From assembly GCF_002259795.1 (NCBI RefSeq), contig NZ_MWXA01000005.1:124001-188000 (forward strand): 64,000 nt of DNA. The letters run 5' to 3'. Numbering within the stretch: position 1 is the first letter of the stretch; each line of letters opens with the position of its first letter. Made by a program: the position numbers and the translations under genes. The DNA is from Bifidobacterium aquikefiri. Its GTDB lineage: Bacteria; Actinomycetota; Actinomycetes; Actinomycetales; Bifidobacteriaceae. Under the pieces are notes generated by a model. That model did not search any database and was not told where the DNA came from. It saw only the letters and a list, made by a program, of their open reading frames with translations. This document shows positions 36,510 to 46,211 of the stretch, piece after piece.

Positions 36510-37106
36510 TCACTTCTTCTTGGCGCTCTTGGCTTCCGCTTCCATGCGTGCCAGAGTCTCCATGACAGGTTCCTTGGGAGCCTTGGTGTGATGTTTCTCG
36601 TCTCCAGGCTGGGCGGGTAGATAGCCAAGATTCACATCCAGCAGACGTTGCGCCTCGTCATCATCAAGATCTTCCGACAGGGCAATTTCCGAGGTCAAAA
36701 TATTACGCGCCTTGGTAAGCATACGTTTCTCACCCGCAGAAAGCCCGTGCTCGTCAACATCGCGCTGTGCCAGGTCACGCACGACTTCTGCAATGTTGTT
36801 GACATCTCCGGTTGCAATCTTCTCAACGTTCAACTTGTACCGGCGTGACCAGTTCATTTCCTTTTCGACAATTGGAGTCCGAAGAATCTCAAATACCTTG
36901 GCTACCTCACGCGCGCCCACAATATCTCTAACACCAACTTTTTTAGCATTATCCACGGGAACATTGATAACCAAACCATCAGAAGACAGCACTGAGAGTT
37001 GCAGATACTGACGCGTAACTCCCTTGACAGTTCGTTCGGTAATGGCATCTACCTTCGCTGCACCGTGCCGCGGATAGACAACCATATCGCCGACCTTATA
37101 TCCCAT
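36510..37106 (-). CDS. carD: CarD-family RNA polymerase-binding regulator
   Basis: CarD binds the RNA polymerase beta subunit and stabilises open complexes, notably at rRNA promoters. The 198-residue protein starts MGYKVGDMVVYPRHGAAKVD (the Tudor-like RID domain). The C-terminal helical DNA-binding domain carries the conserved Trp (EMNWSRRYKLN) and KARNILTSEIALSEDLDDDEA. The Ala/Lys-rich tail ends EAKSAKKK. It ends 13 bases from the stop of the convergent lipoprotein gene and is divergent from glgB. Confidence 0.95.
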   Translation of the reverse strand: MGYKVGDMVVYPRHGAAKVDAITERTVKGVTRQYLQLSVLSSDGLVINVPVDNAKKVGVRDIVGAREVAKVFEILRTPIVEKEMNWSRRYKLNVEKIATGDVNNIAEVVRDLAQRDVDEHGLSAGEKRMLTKARNILTSEIALSEDLDDDEAQRLLDVNLGYLPAQPGDEKHHTKAPKEPVMETLARMEAEAKSAKKK

Positions 37107-37229
37107 GAATCCTCCAGAGTAGCTTTAAGTTGGCCTAAAAACCCACATAATTGTGTCATGCAGCAAGGACTTTGACAAGGAATCGCATGGATTTTGCCTA
37201 TTTCCGCCATGCTCGTTTACACTCTGTTT

Positions 37230-39479
37230 ATGACAACAGTTTCACAAAAATCAGACAAGCTGCCGATCAACGTTGATCACGCTATTTTGGATGCCGTGAG
37301 CAATGCACAATACTTCAACCCTCACGCAGTTCTGGGCGAGCACGTTAACATGGAAAGCGACAATCCTGAGGTCACCATTCGAGTGCTCAGGCCAATGGCA
37401 AAAAGTGTGGTAATCATCACTCAGGACGGCGAATACCCAACACGTCATGAGTTCAACGGGATATTCACCGTTGTCGTCCCAGCCCTCCAGACCTCGATGC
37501 GCTACTCAGTGCCTGATTACCGCATCCGCACCGAATACGCCGACGGAACCATACATGTCGAAGACGATCCCTATCGCTATCTACCCACGATCGGTGATAT
37601 CGACATTTACCTCTTCGGCGAAGGACGACACGAACGACTATGGGAGATTCTCGGCGCGCATGTGCGAAGCTATGACGACCCAATGGGTTCCGCAAGCGGT
37701 ACAGCTGGGCAGCAGGTCACCGGCGTGTCTTTCGCAGTCTGGGCACCGAATGCGCATGCAGTTCGCGTTGTGGGTAATTTCAATTCCTGGGATGGACGAA
37801 GCTACGCCATGAGAGAGCTGGGATCTTCAGGAATATGGGAGCTATTCATTCCGGGACTTCAGGCGGGTGAGACATATAAATATCAGATTCTCAATGCCAA
37901 CTACGAGTGGGTCATGAAGGCAGATCCCATGGAGCGTGGCCATGAAATTCCCCCGGCAACTGCATCCGTCGTCAGTGATTCACGGCACACGTGGCACGAT
38001 GCGGACTGGATGAGCGCGAGGGCTCAGCGCGATCCGCATACTGGACCCATCAGCATCTATGAAGTTCATGCTGGCAGCTGGAAGGAAGGCCTTAACTTCC
38101 GTGAGTTGGCTGATCAGCTTGTCCCCTACGTCTCCCAACTTGGTTTCACCCACGTTGAGTTCATGCCCCTGACACAGCATCCCTTCACCGGATCATGGGG
38201 ATATCAGGTCACTGGTTACTATGCTCCAGATTCACGCCAGGGCAGTGCCGATGATTTGAAATATCTGATAGACAAACTGCATAACGCAGGCATTGGCGTG
38301 ATCATGGACTGGGTTCCCGCTCACTTCCCCAAAGATGGCTTCGCTCTTGGTCGCTTCGATGGCACTCCGCTCTATGAGGATCCTGATCCCCTTCGCGGAG
38401 AACACCCTGACTGGGGTACATACATCTTCAACTTCGGACGCAACGAGGTGCGCAATTTCCTGGTTGCCAACGCATTGTATTGGCTGTCACAGTTCCACAT
38501 CGACGCCCTTCGCGTCGATGCCGTCTCCTCCATGCTGTATCTGGATTACAGCCGCGATCCCGGTCAATGGAGGCCGAACATCTATGGCGGTCGGGAAAAC
38601 CTCGAGGCCATCTCCTTCCTTCAGGAAGTGACGGCAACCGCATACCGTGTGAATCCTGGAATCATGATGATTGCCGAGGAGTCGACTGCATGGCAAGGCG
38701 TCACCTCTCCAACCAACATTGGTGGCCTGGGATTCGGTCTCAAATGGAATATGGGTTGGATGCACGACACGCTCGAATATCTCCATGAGAGTCCCATCAA
38801 TCGAAAATATCATCATAACGAAATCACCTTCTCCATGGTCTATGCCTATTCGGAGCACTATGTGCTGCCGATTTCTCATGACGAGGTCGTCCATGGCAAA
38901 GGTTCGCTCATTGGTAAAATGCCAGGCGATGACTGGCAGCGGTTTGCCACGGTCAGAGCGCTGTTTGCCTATCAGTGGGCACATCCGGGCAAGAATCTGA
39001 CCTTCATGGGCAACGAACTTGCACAGTTCGGTGAATGGAATTACGAGTACAGCATTGACTGGGACTCATTGAACTGGTCAGATCATCGTGGAGTTCAGAC
39101 GCTGGTCGCAGATCTGAACAAGGTATATCGCCATGAGCCTGCCCTGTGGTCACAGGACTTTGATCCCGCAGGGTTCCAGTGGCTTACCAGCGATGATTCA
39201 GATCACAATGTGCTGAGTTTCATGCGTCTGGGATCACAGGACGAATGCATTGTCGTAGTCGTGAACTTTGCTGGAACCGCATGGCAGAACTATCAGGTTC
39301 CACTTCCCCAGGGTGGCAGATGGACCGAGATATTGACCACCGACGATGCGAAATATGGCGGTTCTGGAATACACAATGGCAGTTTTGATGCTGATAATGT
39401 ACCTTTCCATAGTAGACAATGGTCTGCAAGACTCACCGTGCCTGCCTTGGGCGCAGTATTCTTGAAACCGGAGAGCTAA
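37230..39479 (+). CDS. glgB: 1,4-alpha-glucan branching enzyme
   Basis: GlgB forms alpha-1,6 branches in glycogen. The 749-residue protein has an N-terminal region N1, then CBM48 ([22 protein letters not shown]). The GH13 barrel has [15 protein letters not shown] (region I), [12 protein letters not shown] with nucleophile Asp (II), [10 protein letters not shown] with acid Glu (III) and [14 protein letters not shown] (IV). A C-terminal beta domain completes the protein. It is a normal full-length enzyme, and with GlgX indicates active glycogen turnover. ATG 37230 is chosen because the upstream hydrophobic-like extension ([12 protein letters not shown]) is atypical. Confidence 0.96.
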   Translation: MTTVSQKSDKLPINVDHAILDAVSNAQYFNPHAVLGEHVNMESDNPEVTIRVLRPMAKSVVIITQDGEYPTRHEFNGIFTVVVPALQTSMRYSVPDYRIRTEYADGTIHVEDDPYRYLPTIGDIDIYLFGEGRHERLWEILGAHVRSYDDPMGSASGTAGQQVTGVSFAVWAPNAHAVRVVGNFNSWDGRSYAMRELGSSGIWELFIPGLQAGETYKYQILNANYEWVMKADPMERGHEIPPATASVVSDSRHTWHDADWMSARAQRDPHTGPISIYEVHAGSWKEGLNFRELADQLVPYVSQLGFTHVEFMPLTQHPFTGSWGYQVTGYYAPDSRQGSADDLKYLIDKLHNAGIGVIMDWVPAHFPKDGFALGRFDGTPLYEDPDPLRGEHPDWGTYIFNFGRNEVRNFLVANALYWLSQFHIDALRVDAVSSMLYLDYSRDPGQWRPNIYGGRENLEAISFLQEVTATAYRVNPGIMMIAEESTAWQGVTSPTNIGGLGFGLKWNMGWMHDTLEYLHESPINRKYHHNEITFSMVYAYSEHYVLPISHDEVVHGKGSLIGKMPGDDWQRFATVRALFAYQWAHPGKNLTFMGNELAQFGEWNYEYSIDWDSLNWSDHRGVQTLVADLNKVYRHEPALWSQDFDPAGFQWLTSDDSDHNVLSFMRLGSQDECIVVVVNFAGTAWQNYQVPLPQGGRWTEILTTDDAKYGGSGIHNGSFDADNVPFHSRQWSARLTVPALGAVFLKPES

Positions 39480-39529
39480 CGGGAGAGATTATTTGGGGAT
39501 ACCCAACATACATATGGAGGCAGGAAAAC

Positions 39530-40267
39530 GTGAGCATGAATAGCACTACAATTCGTCGCGATACCACACATCGCACGATTCTTGTTGTGGAGGACGAGCC
39601 AACCTTAGCCACTGCAATCGCACAACGTCTTACGGCAGAGGGTTGGACGGCACGAGTCGCTTCCGATGGTGCCAGTGCAGTTCAGGCTGCGGCACAATTG
39701 AAGCCCGATCTCATCATCATGGACATCATGCTTCCTGTCATGGATGGTCTTGAGGCGACGAAGCGCATCGTCGCCGAAAGGCCTGTACCTGTTTTGATTC
39801 TGACAGCCCGCGACGATGAAGCCGACAAGGTCATCGGCCTTGGTGCCGGAGCCGACGACTACATGACCAAACCATTCTCAATGCGAGAGCTGATCGCTCG
39901 GTGCAAGGCGTTGCTGCGCCGCGTCGAACGTGCAAAGGTCATTGCCAAGAATTCAGAGAATGAAAAGATTCTGGACTTTGGCTCGCTCATCATTGATCCT
40001 GCACAGCGCCTTGTGACCCTTGACGATCAGCAGATTCATCTGACCCCTACTGAATTCGACCTGCTTGCGACGCTTGCACGCAAGCCACGCTCGGTTCTCA
40101 CCCGTGAAAAACTTCTTGAAGACGTGTGGGATTGGGTCGATGCGTCAGGTACACGTACCGTCGATTCCCATGTAAAGGCGCTGCGGCATAAGCTCGGCTC
40201 AGACATGATTCGCACCGTACACGGTGTTGGATATGCCTTTGAGCCACCAGAGCAGCGCGCCGCGTGA
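39530..40267 (+). CDS. OmpR/PhoB-family response regulator
   Basis: The 245-residue protein has a receiver domain (ILVVEDEPTLATAIAQRL, phosphoacceptor Asp in IIMDIMLPVMDG, LTARDDEADK, TKPFSM). It also has a C-terminal winged helix (HLTPTEFDLLATLARKP, SGTRTVDSHVKALRHKLG, VHGVGYAFEPP). GTG 39530 has GGAGG nine bases upstream; ATG 39536 is an alternative. It is directly followed by a histidine kinase gene. Its regulon is unknown. It follows glgB, but nothing shows that the two share control. Confidence 0.94.
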   Translation: MSMNSTTIRRDTTHRTILVVEDEPTLATAIAQRLTAEGWTARVASDGASAVQAAAQLKPDLIIMDIMLPVMDGLEATKRIVAERPVPVLILTARDDEADKVIGLGAGADDYMTKPFSMRELIARCKALLRRVERAKVIAKNSENEKILDFGSLIIDPAQRLVTLDDQQIHLTPTEFDLLATLARKPRSVLTREKLLEDVWDWVDASGTRTVDSHVKALRHKLGSDMIRTVHGVGYAFEPPEQRAA

Positions 40268-40312
40268 TTTACGGAAACATCACACATATCAGCAGATATC
40301 AGTGCAACGCAT

Positions 40313-41410
40313 ATGAAAATTGACAGCAACAAGCATCAGCAGAATTCTCATGCCAGAAGCGGTGCGCGTATCAAGACGCAGCACATGCCTCCCGATCGAC
40401 CCATTGGCTTTCTTTCGTCGCTGAAGGGCGAGCTGAGCGTTCTCATTACCATTTCCACGGCCATAGCATTCATCATGGCGTGGTTCTTGCTCAAGGTTGG
40501 ACTCAGTGGATGGATTGCCATGCCACTGACCCTGATTGTGGCCCTGGGCATCACCTATATGTTTTCCCGTGGACTCACTGCCCCGCTGCGTCAGATGCGA
40601 GATGCTGCAGAAGCCATGTCAGATGGCGACTACACCGTTCGCGTGCAGTCTGCGACACTGAGTCACGACGAGATCGGGCAGCTGGCACGTTCGTTCAATG
40701 TCATGGCTGCGGAATTGCAGCACGCCGACCAGATGCGACGCGACATGGTTGCAAACGTCAGTCACGAATTGCGTACCCCTGTGTCTGCGTTGCAGGCAAT
40801 GGTCGAGAACCTTGCAGACCACGTCGTTGAACCGACCCCTGCAAACCTGGAGAGCATACTCAATCAAACCCACCGTCTTTCGGATCTCATTGCCTTTCTT
40901 CTTGATCTTTCGCGTATGGAGGCAGGTGCCTCGAGCCTTGAGATAACGAGCTTCGACTTTGCCGATTTCATCGATGAAACCATTGAACCGCTTGAGATTG
41001 CCGATGCCGGTCATGCACATGAGATCGAAGTTGATGTCCCCCACAATATCAAGATGGAAGGCGACCAGGACAGGCTTCGTCAGCTCTTTACGAATATCAT
41101 TTCCAATGCTCTCAAGCATTCTGCCGATGGCACAACTGTCCTTATCGAAGGTCATGTGGAAATTGATCCTGCGCGTGTGGTCACCAATGTTGTGAATTAT
41201 GGCTCTCAGATTCCAAAAGAGGCCCGCTCGGATATCTTCAGACGCTTTGTCAAGGGCAAGGCCGGCCCCGGAACCGAATCCGGGGGCACCGGTCTCGGAT
41301 TATCCATAGCACGCTGGGCTGCAAAATTGCATGGCGGTTCGGTCAGTGTCGTTGACGATACCCGTGGTGCGGATTTTGAAATCGTACTACCCCGATATCA
41401 CGACGCATAA
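40313..41410 (+). CDS. HAMP-domain sensor histidine kinase
   Basis: The 365-residue protein has two adjacent transmembrane helices (about residues 43-63 and 68-88) with almost no external loop, then HAMP (RGLTAPLRQMRDAAEAMSDG). The HisKA H-box is DMVANVSHELRTPVSALQ and the ATPase module has NALKHS, GTGLGLSIARW. With so little extracellular sequence it likely senses membrane state or an internal partner. It is 45 bases after the response regulator gene, its probable partner. Confidence 0.93.
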   Translation: MKIDSNKHQQNSHARSGARIKTQHMPPDRPIGFLSSLKGELSVLITISTAIAFIMAWFLLKVGLSGWIAMPLTLIVALGITYMFSRGLTAPLRQMRDAAEAMSDGDYTVRVQSATLSHDEIGQLARSFNVMAAELQHADQMRRDMVANVSHELRTPVSALQAMVENLADHVVEPTPANLESILNQTHRLSDLIAFLLDLSRMEAGASSLEITSFDFADFIDETIEPLEIADAGHAHEIEVDVPHNIKMEGDQDRLRQLFTNIISNALKHSADGTTVLIEGHVEIDPARVVTNVVNYGSQIPKEARSDIFRRFVKGKAGPGTESGGTGLGLSIARWAAKLHGGSVSVVDDTRGADFEIVLPRYHDA

Positions 41411-41548
41411 ATCATCAATCATTCATGGATTGTTCGGACACGCTGAGCCAATGTTTTGACACGCCCCAAATTATCGCGCGTCCACGATATATGACCGCTC
41501 GATTGCGCTATGCGGTTGCATATGTCCCTTTACTCATACATAATGGTA

Positions 41549-41566
41549 TTCGAACATATGTTCGAA
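41549..41566. promoter_or_regulatory. SOS (LexA) box of the umuDC cassette
   Basis: TTCGAACATATGTTCGAA is a perfect 18-bp palindrome containing TCGAAC-N4-GTTCGA, the actinobacterial LexA site. It lies 109 bases upstream of the umuD start, in the 264-base gap after the kinase gene. Confidence 0.85.
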
Positions 41567-41674
41567 CCCTTGGTTGACTTCACCCATGAGCACCGTTACC
41601 CAGCGTTCGGATCTGCGTTCGGGTTATTCAGACAAATTTATTCAGACAAGTTATGGGCTGGAGGAGCGATGCAC

Positions 41675-42373
41675 ATGCATGGCAAGATATCGAATGCCAC
41701 CGAACGTGACAATGACAGGCCTTCATATAGCGTATCTGGAGTCGACGGGGCAGCGACTCAGACATTTGTGCATATCGCTGACATCTTTCAGGCGGCAATA
41801 AGCCCAAGACCGGTACCGATGGCATTGGAAGCCGTTCATGCGGGTTTTCCTTCGGTGGCTCAGGACTATTTTGCCGGCGACTTCAGCCTTGATGAAAATG
41901 TCATTATGAATCCCGATACAACCTTCATCCTTCATGTTGCCGGAGATTCCATGGAAGGTGCCGGCATATTTGATGGCGATCTTCTCATCGTCGACCGTTC
42001 GATTGCACCAACTGCCGGTGACATCGTCGTAGCGATTCTCGATGATGAGCTCACGGTGAAACGCCTTCTGGTGCATGGAACGACACCGATTCTTCATCCT
42101 GAAAATGTACGATATCCAGACTTCATTCCCGGCAATGACGAAAGCCTCAGCATCTGGGGTGTCGTCACCGGCAATTTTCACAGCCAACGTGATGCTTTCT
42201 CACCACAGTGCAATGCCCAGGCACCCCGCACATCCACACCTGCACCTCAGCGTGCCGGCACATCGAGAAGCAGTCACGATGCTCGCATATCCTCATACGG
42301 TGCAGGATCACACAGCACCCGTCAGCCACGTCAGGACTCTCAGCGATATCCGAAATCAGGTTGGGGTGCATGA
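41675..42373 (+). CDS. umuD: UmuD-like S24 self-cleaving protein with a long C-terminal tail
   Basis: UmuD cleaves itself after RecA contact and then helps UmuC bypass lesions. The 232-residue protein has the cleavage site VHAG|FPS at Ala56-Gly57, the nucleophile Ser92 (GDSMEG) and Lys129 (TVKRLL). The spacings 57-92 and 92-129 equal those of E. coli UmuD. An extra 65-residue tail rich in Ser, Arg, Gln and Pro follows the catalytic domain, and the N-terminal arm is longer (56 versus 24 residues). ATG 41675 has GAGGAG eight bases before it. It overlaps nothing and is followed three bases later by umuC. Confidence 0.88.
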   Translation: MHGKISNATERDNDRPSYSVSGVDGAATQTFVHIADIFQAAISPRPVPMALEAVHAGFPSVAQDYFAGDFSLDENVIMNPDTTFILHVAGDSMEGAGIFDGDLLIVDRSIAPTAGDIVVAILDDELTVKRLLVHGTTPILHPENVRYPDFIPGNDESLSIWGVVTGNFHSQRDAFSPQCNAQAPRTSTPAPQRAGTSRSSHDARISSYGAGSHSTRQPRQDSQRYPKSGWGA

Positions 42374-42376
42374 CCC

Positions 42377-43774
42377 ATGGCCAATTCAATGCGTGCAGAA
42401 CATTCGACTCTTGGAGGGCACAGCGTCGAGTCATCAGCCAATACTATCCAAGGTGCCGATGTCTTTCGTCTTCCCAATGCCATAGTTCTCGCGGATGCCA
42501 ATAATTTCTTCGCATCGTGTGAAACGGTATTCAACCCGCAACTGGCCGGACGCCCGGTTGTGGTGCTATCCAACAACGACGGATGTGTGGTGTCGCGCAG
42601 TGCGGCGGCCAAACAGATAGGTATCGTCAATGGAACGCCCTGGTTCAAGATTCGCGACCAGGCGGAACACGATGGCGTGATTGCCAGAAGTTCCAACTAC
42701 GAACTCTATGCCAGCCTCTCTCACCGCATGATGCATGTCATGTCTGGATTCTTCTCTCATCAGGAAGTGTATTCCATCGATGAATGCTTTCTTCACAATA
42801 CGATGACCAGAGCAAGGACCGAACAGACATGCAACCGTCTGCGAAACGCCGTGCTGCGCGGCGTAGGCATTGCCGTGAGCGTTGGTGTGGCTCCAACCAA
42901 AACCCTGGCAAAAATCGCCAATCATTGGGCCAAGGAACATCCCGCTTCGCACAACGTAACATTCTGGACCGATATTCTGCACGAGTACGGTGATGACGTG
43001 CTACGCAGCATACCCGTATCCGAAGTGTGGGGCGTTGGTCGACGCATTACCAAGAAGCTCATGAGCATGGGCATCACCACTGCCCTGGATCTGCAAAGAG
43101 CTGATCCGGTCCTTATTCAACATCGTTTCTCCGTATTGTTGGAACGCACCGTTTTGGAGCTGCGTGGCATACCATGCGTTGAGGATGCATCAAATGCAAG
43201 CAGCGGTGTAAGGAGAACCCAGATTTTATGCTCGCGCATGTTTTCCTCACCGGTAAGGGGGTTTGAAACATTGTCACAAGCCTTGAGTGTCTATGCACAG
43301 CAAGCCTGTCATCGCCTGCATCGTCAGAACAGTTTATGTGGCAGTGTCGCCGCCTTCTGCTCGACAAGCCCATTTTCCAAGGAATACTCGCGTATCGGCA
43401 ATTCGGTTATCCTTGATGATCCGAGCGATAATCCAATGGTGGTGTCGAAGGCAGCTTGTGATGCCTTGCGTCACAGAATAGACGAACATGCGCCATATAT
43501 CCGTGCTGGTGTAATGTTGCTGGATCTGAGTGATGCTCAGGATTTCAACACCTTCGAGGGCATGGATGCCCAGCGCGATGAACACGGCATCGGCAACGTG
43601 CTTGAAATTGCCACCCGTCGATTCGTCCCTCGGCGTGTGGGTATCGGCTATGGAGGACTTCGCGGCGCAGGACGCAATGATGCCGATACCGGCGCCACCT
43701 GGACGATGAGGCGCGACATGCTTTCCATCCGTGGCACGACCAGATGGGATGAAATGCCTATCGTTCATGCATAG
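42377..43774 (+). CDS. umuC: Y-family DNA polymerase UmuC
   Basis: UmuC is the translesion polymerase of Pol V. The 465-residue protein has the catalytic Asp in IVLADANNFFASCE and the steric region RPVVVLSNNDGCVVSRS. The second acids are in YSIDECFL (usually YSIDEAF), followed by the thumb and little-finger domains, including VWGVGRRITKKLMSMGI. The N-terminal 36 residues are an extra polar segment. Co-transcribed with umuD behind an SOS box, so damage-inducible. Its last 17 bases overlap the convergent comF gene. Confidence 0.95.
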   Translation: MANSMRAEHSTLGGHSVESSANTIQGADVFRLPNAIVLADANNFFASCETVFNPQLAGRPVVVLSNNDGCVVSRSAAAKQIGIVNGTPWFKIRDQAEHDGVIARSSNYELYASLSHRMMHVMSGFFSHQEVYSIDECFLHNTMTRARTEQTCNRLRNAVLRGVGIAVSVGVAPTKTLAKIANHWAKEHPASHNVTFWTDILHEYGDDVLRSIPVSEVWGVGRRITKKLMSMGITTALDLQRADPVLIQHRFSVLLERTVLELRGIPCVEDASNASSGVRRTQILCSRMFSSPVRGFETLSQALSVYAQQACHRLHRQNSLCGSVAAFCSTSPFSKEYSRIGNSVILDDPSDNPMVVSKAACDALRHRIDEHAPYIRAGVMLLDLSDAQDFNTFEGMDAQRDEHGIGNVLEIATRRFVPRRVGIGYGGLRGAGRNDADTGATWTMRRDMLSIRGTTRWDEMPIVHA

Positions 43775-44663
43775 CAGCATCGAGACCTGGGCCGCAAGGC
43801 GTTGATGCCAAGGTGAGTGCGGTTACAACATGTGCCTGATGTGCACTGAGCATCTTGGTGCATGCGCGAATGGTCGAGCCGGTCGTGATGATGTCATCGA
43901 CAAGAACGACATGCCGATTGTTCAATCCATGCGCTCGCTTCACAGCAACATTGCCATGAACCCGTTGCATGCGACCTTTGGCATCAGCAGTGCGAATGGC
44001 CTTGGTTGTCGAAAAATTCAGACGCAGCGCTGATTGCACATGTGCATCGATGCCTTCTCGCTGCAGCGTCTCTGCCACTGCCTGAGCCAGAGCAAGGGTT
44101 TGCGTGCGCCCCCGCTTCATGATTGCATATGGCGAGGATGGCATCGGAACAATGCAGAGAGCATATATCCCGTGCTTGTAGCACCAGTCCACCAAGGAAG
44201 ACGCGTACACCAGATGAATCATCCGCTGACTGAAAAAATTCGTGAGCTCTTCATCTCGATGATCTTTCCACGACAAGATGGCGGCTCTGACTGGACCACG
44301 ATACAAGGCACATGAGAAGGATCGCTCCATGCGAGCAGGAGGAAAGGCCCGTATACTGCCATATCGGAATGCCGCCGCACATCGTGGACAGATGACGCAA
44401 TCCGGAAGTTCACATCCAGCGCAGCCACGCGGAATCAATATATCGAGCAATTCCCGGTAGAGGCACCGGGCAGAAAGAGCAAGGGACGCTCGGCGCGCAT
44501 GTAATGTCATCGCAGGAATCAGCGCAGGTGCGCTGGTGAACGCAGACTCAGGTGATGAACGACACTGTTCGCCGGCATGCCTGCATTGCACAAGACAATC
44601 GCCATGAACGGAACGTGCAAGTTTCGCAAGAGCAGAAACATTGATGCCAAAGGATTCAGTCAT
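43758..44663 (-). CDS. comF: ComF-family phosphoribosyltransferase
   Basis: The 301-residue protein has a Cys-rich N-terminal zinc-binding motif (CAGCELPDCVICPRC) and a phosphoribosyltransferase domain with the PRPP loop VVLVDDIITTGSTIRA. ComF proteins serve in DNA uptake in competent bacteria; their enzymatic substrate is unknown. ATG 44663 is chosen inside a longer reading. The C-terminal stop codon overlaps the end of umuC by 17 bases. No other com genes are nearby. Confidence 0.88.
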   Translation of the reverse strand: MTESFGINVSALAKLARSVHGDCLVQCRHAGEQCRSSPESAFTSAPALIPAMTLHARRASLALSARCLYRELLDILIPRGCAGCELPDCVICPRCAAAFRYGSIRAFPPARMERSFSCALYRGPVRAAILSWKDHRDEELTNFFSQRMIHLVYASSLVDWCYKHGIYALCIVPMPSSPYAIMKRGRTQTLALAQAVAETLQREGIDAHVQSALRLNFSTTKAIRTADAKGRMQRVHGNVAVKRAHGLNNRHVVLVDDIITTGSTIRACTKMLSAHQAHVVTALTLASTPCGPGLDAAMHER

Positions 44664-44783
44664 GATGGTGACGATACCCAACTTTCCTTGATTCGGTACA
44701 CCGTAAATCAAGACTGTGGTCGAATGTGGCACGCGTTGCGAAAAGTGTTGGCCATCAAAAGTCTCTGGACATCTCCGCAAAAC

Positions 44784-45638
44784 TCACAACGTCGAAGTTC
44801 CAGAATGTGGCATGCTGTGCAGCAGTTCTTCAACAAAGGCGGCGGTCTCATCTGGGTTGGCGACTCGAACAGGCATCGTACCTGCACATGCAGCAGGATA
44901 ATCATTGCCCTGTGGATCCATGCGATCTCCAACAAAGATCATTTCAGGAACAGCCACACCAAGAATATCGCCGAGCTTGCGCACCGCATACGCCTTGTCG
45001 ATGCCTTTGGCGGATATGTCAACACTGGTGGATCCGCCGGAGCGCACCTGTAGATGGGGCAAATCAGCACGGACGGCTGCAGCCAAGGCATTCTTCTTTG
45101 CATTGTCTGGATCCCAGGCATCCTTTGCCTCGACTGGCGCGAGCTGACCGAGCGCAGAGAAGGTTATCTGACTGCCTCTATCCTCTATCTGAGGCCCCCA
45201 GGTCCTGCTCTCCCACAGATCAAGCTCGTGCGCATGCAATGTCAATGAAGCGATGGCTCGCTTGCGATCAGCCTCGCTCAGATCGTGGGCATACACACGG
45301 AGCCACGCATCATTGTGCCAGCGATAATAGCGCGTTCCACTGGTTGGCATCAGATGAAGTCGAGAATTATCCGTTGCATCAGGCAGCACTTGGAGTACCT
45401 GATCGCGAAACTGTTCGAATCTGCCGCCAGACACAATGGCAACGGTGGTGATGTGGGTGAGCTGAGAGAGCAAGGAGCCCATGTGCTCACTCATGCGCAT
45501 CTTCGACCGTGCAAGCGTGTTGTCAAGATCGAAGGCAACGACTTTCGCGCGAGCACCCATATCATCAATGTCGAGTTGCTTCCAGGAACTTGCGATTTCA
45601 ACCTGTGTGGTGAGTGTTTCCATCCCTATGCCGTTCAT
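44784..45638 (-). CDS. HAD-IIB-family hydrolase
   Basis: The 284-residue protein carries FDLDNTLARSK (motif I), VSGGRFEQF (motif II) and VGDRMDPQGNDYPA (motif IV, Asp for Mg), and the IIB-type cap between them. Relatives include phosphomannomutase- and sucrose-phosphatase-like phosphatases; the substrate is not identifiable. AAGGA eight bases before ATG 45638 supports the start. It is separate from the neighbouring comF and the divergent zincin-fold gene. Confidence 0.83.
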   Translation of the reverse strand: MNGIGMETLTTQVEIASSWKQLDIDDMGARAKVVAFDLDNTLARSKMRMSEHMGSLLSQLTHITTVAIVSGGRFEQFRDQVLQVLPDATDNSRLHLMPTSGTRYYRWHNDAWLRVYAHDLSEADRKRAIASLTLHAHELDLWESRTWGPQIEDRGSQITFSALGQLAPVEAKDAWDPDNAKKNALAAAVRADLPHLQVRSGGSTSVDISAKGIDKAYAVRKLGDILGVAVPEMIFVGDRMDPQGNDYPAACAGTMPVRVANPDETAAFVEELLHSMPHSGTSTL

Positions 45639-45751
45639 CGCATTATTCCTTTCGCTGTTCACTGCTGAGAGCTTACATCATAGTTCACAGTTTCGAGAGA
45701 TATCTGCATTGCAGCTTGTACCGGTCGTTGATGGCTCTTACTGTGAGAGAT

Positions 45752-46186
45752 ATGGATGAACATCCTTGGACGCGTGAGATTTTCCGCGATAGACATGGTC
45801 GAGGACAACGCAAACCGATGTTTGGCACACGGTTGCCACGCTATCGAACGCGTTCGGGAATCTTTGACAGTGCTGTTGCCTCTCAGATCAAGCGATTGAA
45901 CGAAGCTTGGCCACATCTTATCCATCCAGTCCAGTTCGCCGTTGAAGACGTGCCCCCATCCGATCCAGTGCCCTGGGATGAAGATGTGCGCAGCCTATCA
46001 AATTCCTTTCCCGCCAGCCACGGTATTCCTGCCCGCATAGTCCTGTATCGAATGCCCATGCAGATGCAGGTCGAGGATGATAGCGAACTGCAGCTGCTCA
46101 TTCGCGACGAAATGGTGTCACGACTTGCAGAACTGTATGGAAGAAGACCTGAGGAAATCGATCCGCAATGGGGCCTATGGGGATGA
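45752..46186 (+). CDS. Zincin-fold (metallopeptidase-like) protein without a HExxH site
   Basis: From MDEHPWTRE the protein has 144 residues. It matches the actinobacterial short metallopeptidase-like family (Rv3259-like): EAWPHLIHPVQFAVEDVPPSDP, PARIVLYRMPM, and a C-terminal RDEMVSRLAELYGRRPEEID. In metal-dependent members the last segment is HExxH; here VSRLAEL replaces it, so zinc catalysis is unlikely. The function is unknown. It faces DUF5719 and the whiB2-type gene's group, as in mycobacteria. The start is uncertain: ATG 45731 (MALTV) is possible. Confidence 0.7.
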   Translation: MDEHPWTREIFRDRHGRGQRKPMFGTRLPRYRTRSGIFDSAVASQIKRLNEAWPHLIHPVQFAVEDVPPSDPVPWDEDVRSLSNSFPASHGIPARIVLYRMPMQMQVEDDSELQLLIRDEMVSRLAELYGRRPEEIDPQWGLWG

Positions 46187-46211
46187 ATCATGCAGACTGG
46201 TGGATGAAGAA

